Origin: Burkholderiales bacterium
GTDB lineage: Bacteria; Pseudomonadota; Gammaproteobacteria; Burkholderiales; Burkholderiaceae_C
NCBI GenBank assembly: GCA_030602985.1
Contig: JAUVYR010000007.1
Coordinates: forward strand, 1-45,174
DNA length: 45,174 bases
Direction of reading: 5' to 3'
Part shown: in pieces, positions 9,221 to 17,075 of the stretch
Layout: each line of letters starts with the position of its first letter
How positions within the stretch are numbered: the first letter of the stretch is position 1
Notes under the pieces: generated by a model
What the model saw: only the letters and a program-made list of their open reading frames with translations
Database searches by the model: none
What the model was told of the DNA's origin: nothing
Translations under genes and position numbers: made by a program

Positions 9221-10069
9221 ATGGTCGCACCTCCGCTGGCTCCTGCAGGCAAGGCACCCCTGGATCGCGATCCGGCCTGGTGGCCGCGCCTGTTCTGGAT
9301 CAGTGCAGCGTTGGTGCTGATGTGGCCCCTGCTGGTGGCCACGGAATTCCGTCCCTGGGTCTTTTTCGAACCCGAGAACCTGCAGGTGAGTGCCCACTTC
9401 ATCGGTAGCTTCTGGCCGCTTGCCTACGACCGGGAATTCATGACCATGGTGCTGCGCGAGTCCTGGCGCACCATCGCCATCGCCACGGCAGGCATGACGC
9501 TCGCGTTGGTGATTGCCATTCCCCTGACTTTGCTCAACACCCGGGTGTTGTCCATCTCCGCACTGTCTGGCCGCATGGCGGTGGGCCCTCGTTGGCTGCG
9601 TCAGCTGATCCGCTGGTTGCTCATCCTCTTGCGCAGCATTCCCGAGCTGGTCTGGGCGCTGGTGTTCGTGCGCGTGGTGGGTCTGGGGCCAACAGCTGGC
9701 GTGCTCGCCATCGCCCTGACTTATGGAGGGATGCTGGGCAAGGTCTATGGTGAAATTCTGGAAAGTGGCGAAACCCACTCCACCGAAACCCTGCTGCGCA
9801 ACGGCAGCGGGCGTTTGCAGGCTTTCCTGTTTGCCTTGTTGCCCACCAACGCCGCCGAACTGACCAGCTACACCGTCTACCGCTGGGAATGCGCCATCCG
9901 TTCCACCGTGGTGTTGGGTTTTGTGGGCGCCGGAGGGCTGGGGCAGCAGCTGGATAACTCCATGCGCATGTTCAATGGCGGCGAAGTGGCCACCATGTTG
10001 ATTGTTTTCATCCTGCTGGTGGCCTTTGCGGACCGGGTCAGCGCAGGGCTGCGCAAGGCGCTGGGGTGA
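9221..10069 (+). CDS. PhnE-like ABC transporter permease 1
   Basis: An integral membrane permease of 282 aa. The start is ATG 9221 (MVAPPLAPAG), 7 nt after the ATPase stop; a longer in-frame extension overlaps the ATPase gene and is rejected. About six hydrophobic segments are visible. The EAA-loop region that contacts the ATPase reads GGMLGKVYGEILES...TETLLRNGSGRLQAF. The PhnE-family phrases LRSIPELVWALVFV and STVVLGFVGAGGLGQQL are present. It overlaps the second permease gene by 4 nt if that gene uses its GTG. The pair probably forms a heterodimeric channel. Confidence 0.9.
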   Translation: MVAPPLAPAGKAPLDRDPAWWPRLFWISAALVLMWPLLVATEFRPWVFFEPENLQVSAHFIGSFWPLAYDREFMTMVLRESWRTIAIATAGMTLALVIAIPLTLLNTRVLSISALSGRMAVGPRWLRQLIRWLLILLRSIPELVWALVFVRVVGLGPTAGVLAIALTYGGMLGKVYGEILESGETHSTETLLRNGSGRLQAFLFALLPTNAAELTSYTVYRWECAIRSTVVLGFVGAGGLGQQLDNSMRMFNGGEVATMLIVFILLVAFADRVSAGLRKALG

Positions 10070-10071
10070 GC

Positions 10072-10899
10072 ATGACCCGACCGCGCGCCGCCAACCCTCC
10101 CTACCGGCTTCCGCCGCCCTTGTTCCACGCCCGTTGCAAGGCTTGCTGGTTCACCGTGGGCGTGATCGCGCTGGTGGTGGCGAGCTTCTGGTCGCTCGAT
10201 CTGCAGTGGGCGGCGTTTTTCTCAGCCGACGCCATGCGCAGCATGGGCCGGTTTGTGGGTGAATTCTTCCCGCCCGATCTGTCAGCGCCCTTTGTGCAGA
10301 AGGTCGCCATCGGGGTCTGGGAGACTTTTGCCATGTCCTTGCTGGGGACGCTGCTGGCCGCTATCGCCGGCCTGGCGCTGGCCTTGCCTGGCAGTCGACT
10401 GCACGCGGGCGATACCGCCTGGGCGCGTGGCCTCACCCGCTGGGTGCTGAATGTCTTGCGTTCGATTCCCGAGCTGGTCTGGGCGGCGCTGCTGCTTATT
10501 TCGGCGGGCTTGGGCCCGTTTGCCGGCACTCTGGCCCTGGCCTTGCACACCACAGGCGTGCTTGGGCGCCTGTTTGCCGAAGCCATCGAGAACGCGCCAC
10601 CCGGCCCGGGTGAGGCCCTGGGGGCGCAAGGGATCAGCAATGGCCGTGTTTTCCTTTACGTTACCTTGCCTCAGATCCTGCCCCAGTTGCTGAGCTACAC
10701 CCTGTACCGCTGGGAAAACAACATTCGCGCCGCCGCTATCCTGGGGGTCGTGGGGGCTGGCGGTCTGGGCCAGTTGCTGTCCTTCCACATGGGTTTGTTC
10801 CAGATTGACAAAACCGCCACGGTGCTGGCCGTCATGCTGTTGATGGTGGCTGCCGTGGATGCCATGAGCCATGGAGCGCGGCACTGGCTCACCCGCTAA
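10072..10899 (+). CDS. PhnE-like ABC transporter permease 2
   Basis: The second membrane permease of the importer, 275 aa from ATG 10072. A GTG at 10066 overlapping the previous stop (GTGA) would add two residues and is equally possible. It is homologous to permease 1, sharing LRSIPELVWAALL, the EAA-like stretch TTGVLGRLFAEAIENAPPGPGEAL and AAAILGVVGAGGLGQLLSFHMG. It is the last gene of the importer operon. Its stop is 15 bp from the convergent CYTH-CHAD gene. The two permeases differ over most of their length, so this is an old duplication typical of the family rather than a recent one. Confidence 0.88.
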   Translation: MTRPRAANPPYRLPPPLFHARCKACWFTVGVIALVVASFWSLDLQWAAFFSADAMRSMGRFVGEFFPPDLSAPFVQKVAIGVWETFAMSLLGTLLAAIAGLALALPGSRLHAGDTAWARGLTRWVLNVLRSIPELVWAALLLISAGLGPFAGTLALALHTTGVLGRLFAEAIENAPPGPGEALGAQGISNGRVFLYVTLPQILPQLLSYTLYRWENNIRAAAILGVVGAGGLGQLLSFHMGLFQIDKTATVLAVMLLMVAAVDAMSHGARHWLTR

Positions 10900-10914
10900 C
10901 AGCCCTGCGTGTAG

Positions 10915-12417
10915 TCAGCGCTGGTTGGCTTTTTCCTGTGCCGAGCGATCCATGGCGGCGCCCACCCCTTTCAGAAAATAGGCCATTGCCTCGGAGCCAC
11001 CGACAGCCTGCAGGCACTCGGCGGCTTGCCAGGCGTCACGCGCCTGGCCGATCCGGGTCTGCCACGACTGGGCCGCGCTCATCCACTGATTCACCCGGCG
11101 CTGCTTGCGTGCGGGGAGGGCGCTGGCCAGTGCTTCGGAGCCGTAGCGCAGTCGCTTGGCCAGAAGCCGGGCTTTGTGCAGGCTGGCGACGTCTATCCAG
11201 GTGTCATGCGCTGGGTGCAGCAAGGCGCGCATCTGTCGATGCCAACGCGCCAGTCGTTCCAGCGCTTCCCTTTTTGTAAGGTCCAAGGGCTTGTCGTTCA
11301 TTTGCCAGAGAGTACGGGCCCAGCGCAGCAGAGCCAGACCGACCTCCGGGTCTGCCAGGCAGTCACGCAAGTGGGCGCGATGTTGTTCGCGAGCGTCTTT
11401 GAGGATTTCCACACTGTCCAGCCAGACGGTGCCTTCGCCAGGCCATGACGGTGCCCACAAGGGAAGGGTTTCGGTGCAGGCCACGTCCAGGTTACGTTGA
11501 TGGCCCAAGGCCTGCAGCAACGGTTTCATCGGAGTGACGTCGGGTGCTTCGTCCAGCCAGGGCCGCAGCAGTTTGTGCATGCTTCGCCACCGCCGCCAGC
11601 CCACCCGCGCCTGGTGCACGAGTTCCGGTGCGTCACTGTACATCAGGCTGTCCAGATTCCGGCTGAACTGGTCCAGCATCTCTTCCATCGCGCGGACAGC
11701 CAGCGAGGCGATCGGTTCGTTCGTGCCGGCTTGCAAATGGCGGGCTTTGGCCGGCTCCAGCAAGCGATCGGCCCACAAGGCCTGTCCCCGTTCGGCCTTG
11801 CTGCGGTTACTGGGCAACACCGGCACCCGCTTGGCCAGTTCTTCAGCCAGTTCAAAGAGAGTGTCAGCGGACCCCGATTTGGATTCCAGTTCCAGCTCCA
11901 CAAATGGGGCGGTCCGCCCCCGTGCCAGCACCTCACCGGCATCCAGGGCGACTTCGATGTGGGTGCCGTCCTTGCGCCTGACTTGCCAGGTGGTGCGCAG
12001 GCAGCGCGTTTCAAAGAGGGGTTGTAACTGGCTGAACCAGGCGTCATTGGGGTCCAGGGCGTCCCAGGCGGTCCCTCTGAGTGCTTCCCGATCAAGCCGG
12101 GCCTGGATGACCGGGGCTTCCCATTCCCCACGCTGGCTCAGCCCGCCCTGGCTTTGACCAGCGGTTTTGAAGGTCTGGATCCAGGTGGGTGGTTGAGTCG
12201 CGCGGATCGGCTCGGGGTGTGGTCGGATATGACGCAGGCGTAGCGCACAGCGGTGCTGCTGTAGCTGGCCATCAGGCGTGTCGAAATAACGGTTCTCCAG
12301 CCAGTGCTGGCTCATGGCGCGTCGAGCCAGGCTGGGGCTGCGGCGCAATTGCTTGAGGGCGTCCTCGCCCGATAAGCGAAGGATGACCAGCTTGAGTTCG
12401 ATTTCCTGAGGCTGCAT
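10915..12417 (-). CDS. CYTH and CHAD domain protein (inorganic triphosphatase-like)
   Basis: A 500-aa cytoplasmic protein. The N-terminal CYTH tunnel domain (about residues 1-200) begins with the hallmark ExExK, here EIELK at residues 5-9, and contains LRLRHIRP and VELELESK charged strands. CYTH enzymes of this arrangement (E. coli YgiF type) hydrolyse inorganic tripolyphosphate. The C-terminal alpha-helical CHAD domain (about 230-490) carries conserved histidines and basic residues (VHQARVGWRRWRSMHKLL and LHKARLLAKRLRYGSEAL) proposed to bind polyphosphate. The start is ATG 12417, because ATG 12423 adds only two residues. It stands alone, divergent to argB. Enzymatic activity is inferred from the family. 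Confidence 0.88.
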   Translation of the reverse strand: MQPQEIELKLVILRLSGEDALKQLRRSPSLARRAMSQHWLENRYFDTPDGQLQQHRCALRLRHIRPHPEPIRATQPPTWIQTFKTAGQSQGGLSQRGEWEAPVIQARLDREALRGTAWDALDPNDAWFSQLQPLFETRCLRTTWQVRRKDGTHIEVALDAGEVLARGRTAPFVELELESKSGSADTLFELAEELAKRVPVLPSNRSKAERGQALWADRLLEPAKARHLQAGTNEPIASLAVRAMEEMLDQFSRNLDSLMYSDAPELVHQARVGWRRWRSMHKLLRPWLDEAPDVTPMKPLLQALGHQRNLDVACTETLPLWAPSWPGEGTVWLDSVEILKDAREQHRAHLRDCLADPEVGLALLRWARTLWQMNDKPLDLTKREALERLARWHRQMRALLHPAHDTWIDVASLHKARLLAKRLRYGSEALASALPARKQRRVNQWMSAAQSWQTRIGQARDAWQAAECLQAVGGSEAMAYFLKGVGAAMDRSAQEKANQR

Positions 12418-12472
12418 AGGCATATTCCGTTTTTACCCGGTTTGCTGCTTTCTCGCTACCGTGTTTTCATGA

Positions 12473-13429
<957 letters not shown>

Positions 13430-13437
13430 CCCGCTTC

Positions 13438-14016
13438 ATGAGCACACCGCGCCTTCCACCCGGCGAACGGCGCCTGCAGATTCTGCAGGCCCTGGCACAG
13501 ATGCTGGAGCAGCCGGGGGGTGAGCGGGTCACGACGGCGGCACTCGCGGCGCGTCTGCAAGTCAGTGAAGCGGCGCTCTACCGTCACTTTGCCAGCAAGG
13601 CCCAGATGTTCGACGGTCTGCTGGGTTTCATCGAACAGAGCCTCCTGGGCCTGGTGCAGCAAATCAGCGACCGTGAGCCCGATCCACGCCAACAAGTGGC
13701 CATGGTGGTGACGCTGGTGTTGCAATTTGCTGAAAAGAATCCCGGCATGGCGCGTGTCATGGCGGGCGACGCCCTGGTGCTGGAACACGAACGCCTGCGT
13801 GCGCGCATGGACCTGCTGTTCGACAAGATCGAATCCGCCATCAAGCAACGCTTGCGAGAGGCCGAGCAGCCAGAGCCAGAGGCGATGGCCAGCCTGTTGT
13901 CTGGTTTCCTGATGGGACGCATCCAGCGTTATGCCCGCAGCGGGTTCATACGCTTGCCGACCGAGCAATTGCAGGCGGTTTTGCAACACGCTTTGTCGAA
14001 TCAGGGTAAACCCTAG
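13438..14016 (+). CDS. slmA: nucleoid occlusion factor SlmA (TetR family)
   Basis: A 192-aa DNA-binding protein that in E. coli binds SlmA boxes over the nucleoid and blocks FtsZ assembly there. The TetR-type N-terminal HTH (about residues 28-55: VTTAALAARLQVSEAALYRHFASKAQMFDGL) matches SlmA closely. The family-specific stretch LQFAEKNPGMARVMAGDALVLEHERLRARMDLLFDKIE follows, and both are strong identifiers among TetR proteins. The argB-slmA order is common in Burkholderiales. Eight bp separate it from argB with no obvious promoter or ribosome-binding site of its own, so coupled expression is likely. Confidence 0.92.
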   Translation: MSTPRLPPGERRLQILQALAQMLEQPGGERVTTAALAARLQVSEAALYRHFASKAQMFDGLLGFIEQSLLGLVQQISDREPDPRQQVAMVVTLVLQFAEKNPGMARVMAGDALVLEHERLRARMDLLFDKIESAIKQRLREAEQPEPEAMASLLSGFLMGRIQRYARSGFIRLPTEQLQAVLQHALSNQGKP

Positions 14017-14037
14017 TCATTGGCTGGGTTTCCTGGG

Positions 14038-14080
14038 TTGACGAATCTGGATTCAACCCTAAAATAGCACGATCGTTCGT
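14038..14080 (+). promoter_or_regulatory. promoter of the TetR/beta-oxidation operon with palindromic operator
   Basis: -35 TTGACG (14038-14043), 16-bp spacer, -10 TAAAAT (14060-14065). Immediately after it is GCACGATCGTTCGT (14067-14080), whose core ACGATCGT (14069-14076) is a perfect palindrome covering the expected transcription start. It lies just before a TetR-family gene, so autorepression is the natural reading. Autorepression is inference; the promoter match is seen directly. Confidence 0.7.
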
Positions 14081-14092
14081 TTTATTTAAGCC

Positions 14093-14734
14093 ATGGTCGT
14101 CGCCACCAAATCCCGTTCACCCAAAGTCACCGCCATGACGCGTGGGGCCCACAAAGGTCAGCAGACCAAAGCGGCTATTGTGGATGCGGCTTTGGCTCTG
14201 GCCTCGCAGGTCGGTCTGGAAGGCTTGAGCATCGGTGCGATTGCTGAAGTCATGCAGATGAGCAAGTCGGGTGTGTTTGCCCATTTTGGCTCGCGCGAGG
14301 AACTGCAGATTTCCGTGGTCCGTGAATACCATGAGCGCTTTGAGCAGGAAGTGTTCTATCCTGCCTTGAAGGCTCCTCGCGGCTTGCCACGTTTGCGCAT
14401 GCTGTTTGACAACTGGATGCGCCAGACCTCCGCTGAAATCGACTCCGGATGCATTTACATCAGCGGCGCCGTCGAATTTGACGACCGCCCTGGCCCGGTC
14501 CGCGATGCGCTCGTCGAAACCGTCAACACCTGGCAGTCGGCCATCTACCGCGCCGTTGAACTGTCTGTCCGCGAAGGTCACCTCAAACCTGAGGCCGATG
14601 CGAGGCAGATCGCCTTCGAAATCCACGGCCTGATTCTGGCCCTGCACTACGAAGCCCGTTTTTTGCGCAATCCCAACGGATTGCAACGCGCCCGTCAAGG
14701 TTTTGACAACATCTTGTCGCGCAACTGTCCTTAA
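14093..14734 (+). CDS. TetR/AcrR family transcriptional regulator of fatty-acid oxidation genes
   Basis: A 213-aa repressor. The HTH lies at about residues 45-75 (IGAIAEVMQMSKSGVFAHFGSREELQ), preceded by the usual QQTKAAIVDAALALASQVG helix. The C-terminal half (about 95-210, with SGCIYISGAVEFDDRPGPVRDAL) is a ligand-binding domain of the type often found beside acyl-CoA dehydrogenase genes. ATG 14093 is taken as the start; ATG 14135 (MTRGAHKG) is possible, since neither has a strong ribosome-binding site. It is the first gene after the promoter/operator at 14038-14080 and is followed 41 bp later by the acyl-CoA dehydrogenase. The effector is probably an acyl-CoA, by analogy. Confidence 0.88.
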   Translation: MVVATKSRSPKVTAMTRGAHKGQQTKAAIVDAALALASQVGLEGLSIGAIAEVMQMSKSGVFAHFGSREELQISVVREYHERFEQEVFYPALKAPRGLPRLRMLFDNWMRQTSAEIDSGCIYISGAVEFDDRPGPVRDALVETVNTWQSAIYRAVELSVREGHLKPEADARQIAFEIHGLILALHYEARFLRNPNGLQRARQGFDNILSRNCP

Positions 14735-14775
14735 CTGTCCTTTTTCACCCGCAACCGTCCTTCAAGGAGACCACC

Positions 14776-16572
14776 ATGCCCAGTTACACCCCCCCCCTGC
14801 GAGACATGCAATTCGTCTTGCACGAGGTTTTTCAGGTGACGGAAGAACTCAAGGTCTGTCCGCCCCACGCCGATGTGGACGCCGACACCATCAATGCGGT
14901 GCTGGAAGAGGGCGGCAAATTTGCGGCTGAAGTGGCGTTTCCCATCAACATCAGCGGCGATCAGGAAGGCTGCACGCTGGACAAGACCACCCACGAAGTG
15001 AAGGCGCCCAAGGGTTTCAAAGAAGCCTACAAGCAGTACGTCGAAGGCGGCTGGCCGGCACTCAGCTGCGATCCGGCATTTGGCGGTCAAGGTTTGCCCT
15101 TTGTGGTGAATCAGGCGTTCTATGAAATGCTCAACAGCGCCAATCAGGCCTGGACCATGTACCCCGGCTTGAGCCACGGCGCCTACGAGTGTCTGCACGC
15201 CCATGGTTCCGATGAGCAGAAAGCGACTTACCTGCCCAAGCTCACCAGCGGTGAATGGACAGGCACCATGTGCCTGACTGAACCCCACTGCGGGACCGAC
15301 CTGGGCCTGCTGCGCACCAAGGCCGAACCTCAGCCTGATGGCACCTACAAGATCACCGGCCAGAAGATCTTCATCAGCGCCGGCGAGCATGACCTGGCTG
15401 AGAACATCATTCACCTGGTGCTCGCTCGCCTGCCCGACGCACCCCAGGGCAGCAAAGGCATCAGCCTGTTCCTGGTGCCCAAGTACCACGTGAAGGCCGA
15501 CGGCTCGCTGGGCGAGCGCAATGGCATCTATTGCGGTGGTCTGGAGCACAAGATGGGCATCCATGGCAACGCCACCGCGCAGATGGTTCTGGATGAAGCG
15601 GTCGGCACCATGGTCGGTCAGCCCAACAAGGGCCTGCAAGCCATGTTCGTGATGATGAACGCCGCCCGCCTGGGTGTGGGCAACCAGTCGGTGGGCCTGA
15701 CCGAAGTCGCCTTTCAGAATGCGCTGGCCTACGCCAAGGACCGCATCCAGATGCGCAGCCTGAGCGGGACCAAAGCCAAGGACAAGCCAGCAGATCCGAT
15801 CATCGTGCATCCCGACGTGCGCAAGATGTTGCTCACCGCCAAGGCCTACGCTGAAGGCGGCCGTGCCTTGTTGACCTTCTGCGCCTTGCTGTTGGACAAG
15901 GAGCTGCACCACCCTGACGAAAAAGTCCGCAAGGACAGCGCCGAGCTGCTGGCTCTGCTGACCCCGATCGCCAAAGCCTTCCTGACCGACAACGGCTGGG
16001 AAGCCACCATGATGTGCCAGCAAGTTTTTGGTGGTCACGGCTACATCAAGGAGTGGGGCATGGAGCAGTACGTGCGCGATGCCCGTATCAACATGATTTA
16101 CGAAGGCACCAACACCGTCCAGTCGCTTGACCTGCTGGGCCGCAAGGTATTGGCCAATAACGGCGCCACCCTGAAGAAGTTTGCCAAACTGGTGGGCGCG
16201 CTGGTGGCTGAAGAAGGCGTCAACGAAAAGATGGCCGAGTTCATCAACCCGCTGGCCTACCTGGGTGAACAGATGACCAAGTTCACCACTGAAATCGGCT
16301 TCAAGGGCTTCCAGAACCCCGATGAGGTGGGCGCTGCCGCCGTGGACTACCTGCGCGTGGCGGGTCACCTCGTGTTCGGTTACTTCTTTGCCCGCATGGC
16401 CTCGGTGGCGCTCAAGCAGATCGCAGCCGGCAGCACCGACCCGTTCTACACCGCCAAACTCCAGACGGCGCGTTTCTACTTCGCCAAGCTGTTCCCAGAA
16501 ACCGCTTCTCTCATGCGCACTGCCCGTACTGGCAGCCAGGTCCTGATGGACACCGAAGCTGCTCTGGCCTGA
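14776..16572 (+). CDS. acyl-CoA dehydrogenase (DmdC-like, with C-terminal extension domain)
   Basis: A FAD-dependent enzyme introducing the trans-2 double bond into acyl-CoA. At 598 aa it is longer than classical 380-aa dehydrogenases and fits the DmdC-like class, with a short N-terminal domain starting PPLRDMQFVLHEV and an extra C-terminal domain of about 120 residues. Visible motifs are MCLTEPHCGTDLG (FAD/substrate contact), the QKIFISAGEHD strand, QVFGGHGYIKEWGMEQYVRDARI and the catalytic glutamate in IYEGTN. A perfect AAGGAG ribosome-binding site precedes the ATG. It is the first enzyme gene of the beta-oxidation operon. Substrate chain length cannot be read from sequence; methylmercaptopropionyl-CoA is a possible but not favoured substrate. 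Confidence 0.93.
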   Translation: MPSYTPPLRDMQFVLHEVFQVTEELKVCPPHADVDADTINAVLEEGGKFAAEVAFPINISGDQEGCTLDKTTHEVKAPKGFKEAYKQYVEGGWPALSCDPAFGGQGLPFVVNQAFYEMLNSANQAWTMYPGLSHGAYECLHAHGSDEQKATYLPKLTSGEWTGTMCLTEPHCGTDLGLLRTKAEPQPDGTYKITGQKIFISAGEHDLAENIIHLVLARLPDAPQGSKGISLFLVPKYHVKADGSLGERNGIYCGGLEHKMGIHGNATAQMVLDEAVGTMVGQPNKGLQAMFVMMNAARLGVGNQSVGLTEVAFQNALAYAKDRIQMRSLSGTKAKDKPADPIIVHPDVRKMLLTAKAYAEGGRALLTFCALLLDKELHHPDEKVRKDSAELLALLTPIAKAFLTDNGWEATMMCQQVFGGHGYIKEWGMEQYVRDARINMIYEGTNTVQSLDLLGRKVLANNGATLKKFAKLVGALVAEEGVNEKMAEFINPLAYLGEQMTKFTTEIGFKGFQNPDEVGAAAVDYLRVAGHLVFGYFFARMASVALKQIAAGSTDPFYTAKLQTARFYFAKLFPETASLMRTARTGSQVLMDTEAALA

Positions 16573-16592
16573 ACAATCAATAGGAGACCACG

Positions 16593-17042
16593 ATGAACAC
16601 TGCACTTCCATTCAAGACAAGCCTGATGCTTGCCGCCGGTCTGCTGTCCATGGCCGCCTGGGCTGACATGACGCCCGTCGGTACCTGGCACAGCATCGAC
16701 GACAAAACCCAGCAACCCCGTTCGGCGATCGTGATCACTGAGGAGCAGGGGGTGCTGACCGGGCGCATCACCCAACTGCTGCGCGAAGGTGCTGACCAGA
16801 ATGCGCGTTGCACAGCCTGTACCGATGACCGGAAGGATCAACCCATGATCGGCCTGGAAATCATTCGCGGCGCCCGCCAGGCAGAAGGACGCGCGGTGTG
16901 GGAGGGCGGTCGGATTCTGGATCCGGAAAACGGCCGTTCTTACAGTCTGCGACTCACCCCGATTGACGGTGGTCAGCGCATGGAGGTGCGTGGCGCCATC
17001 GGCCCGATCGGCCGGACGCAAACCTGGGTGCGCGTGCAGTAA
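16593..17042 (+). CDS. DUF2147 family exported protein
   Basis: A 149-aa protein of unknown function. It has a clear signal peptide (MNTALPFKTSLMLAAGLLSMAAWA, probable cleavage before DMTP), so it is periplasmic. The mature part has the DUF2147 pattern: PVGTWHSIDDKTQQPRSAIVI, GRITQLLREG, the cysteine-containing CTACTDDRKDQPMIGLEII, and WEGGRILDPENGRSYSLRLTP followed by a C-terminal basic TWVRVQ. Family members form a lipocalin/beta-barrel-like fold. It sits inside the beta-oxidation operon, 20 bp after the dehydrogenase and 33 bp before the FadN-like gene, with a good ribosome-binding site (AGGAG). Its role there is unknown; binding of a lipid is a guess. Confidence 0.88.
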   Translation: MNTALPFKTSLMLAAGLLSMAAWADMTPVGTWHSIDDKTQQPRSAIVITEEQGVLTGRITQLLREGADQNARCTACTDDRKDQPMIGLEIIRGARQAEGRAVWEGGRILDPENGRSYSLRLTPIDGGQRMEVRGAIGPIGRTQTWVRVQ

Positions 17043-17075
17043 TTGCCCCGCCTCTCGACAAACCTAGGACACATC

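Noticed and set aside
14731-16611. 626-codon open frame antisense to the acyl-CoA dehydrogenase gene
   Set aside because: Composition is a typical high-GC shadow frame; the sense strand encodes a full conserved enzyme with a ribosome-binding site and catalytic motifs.
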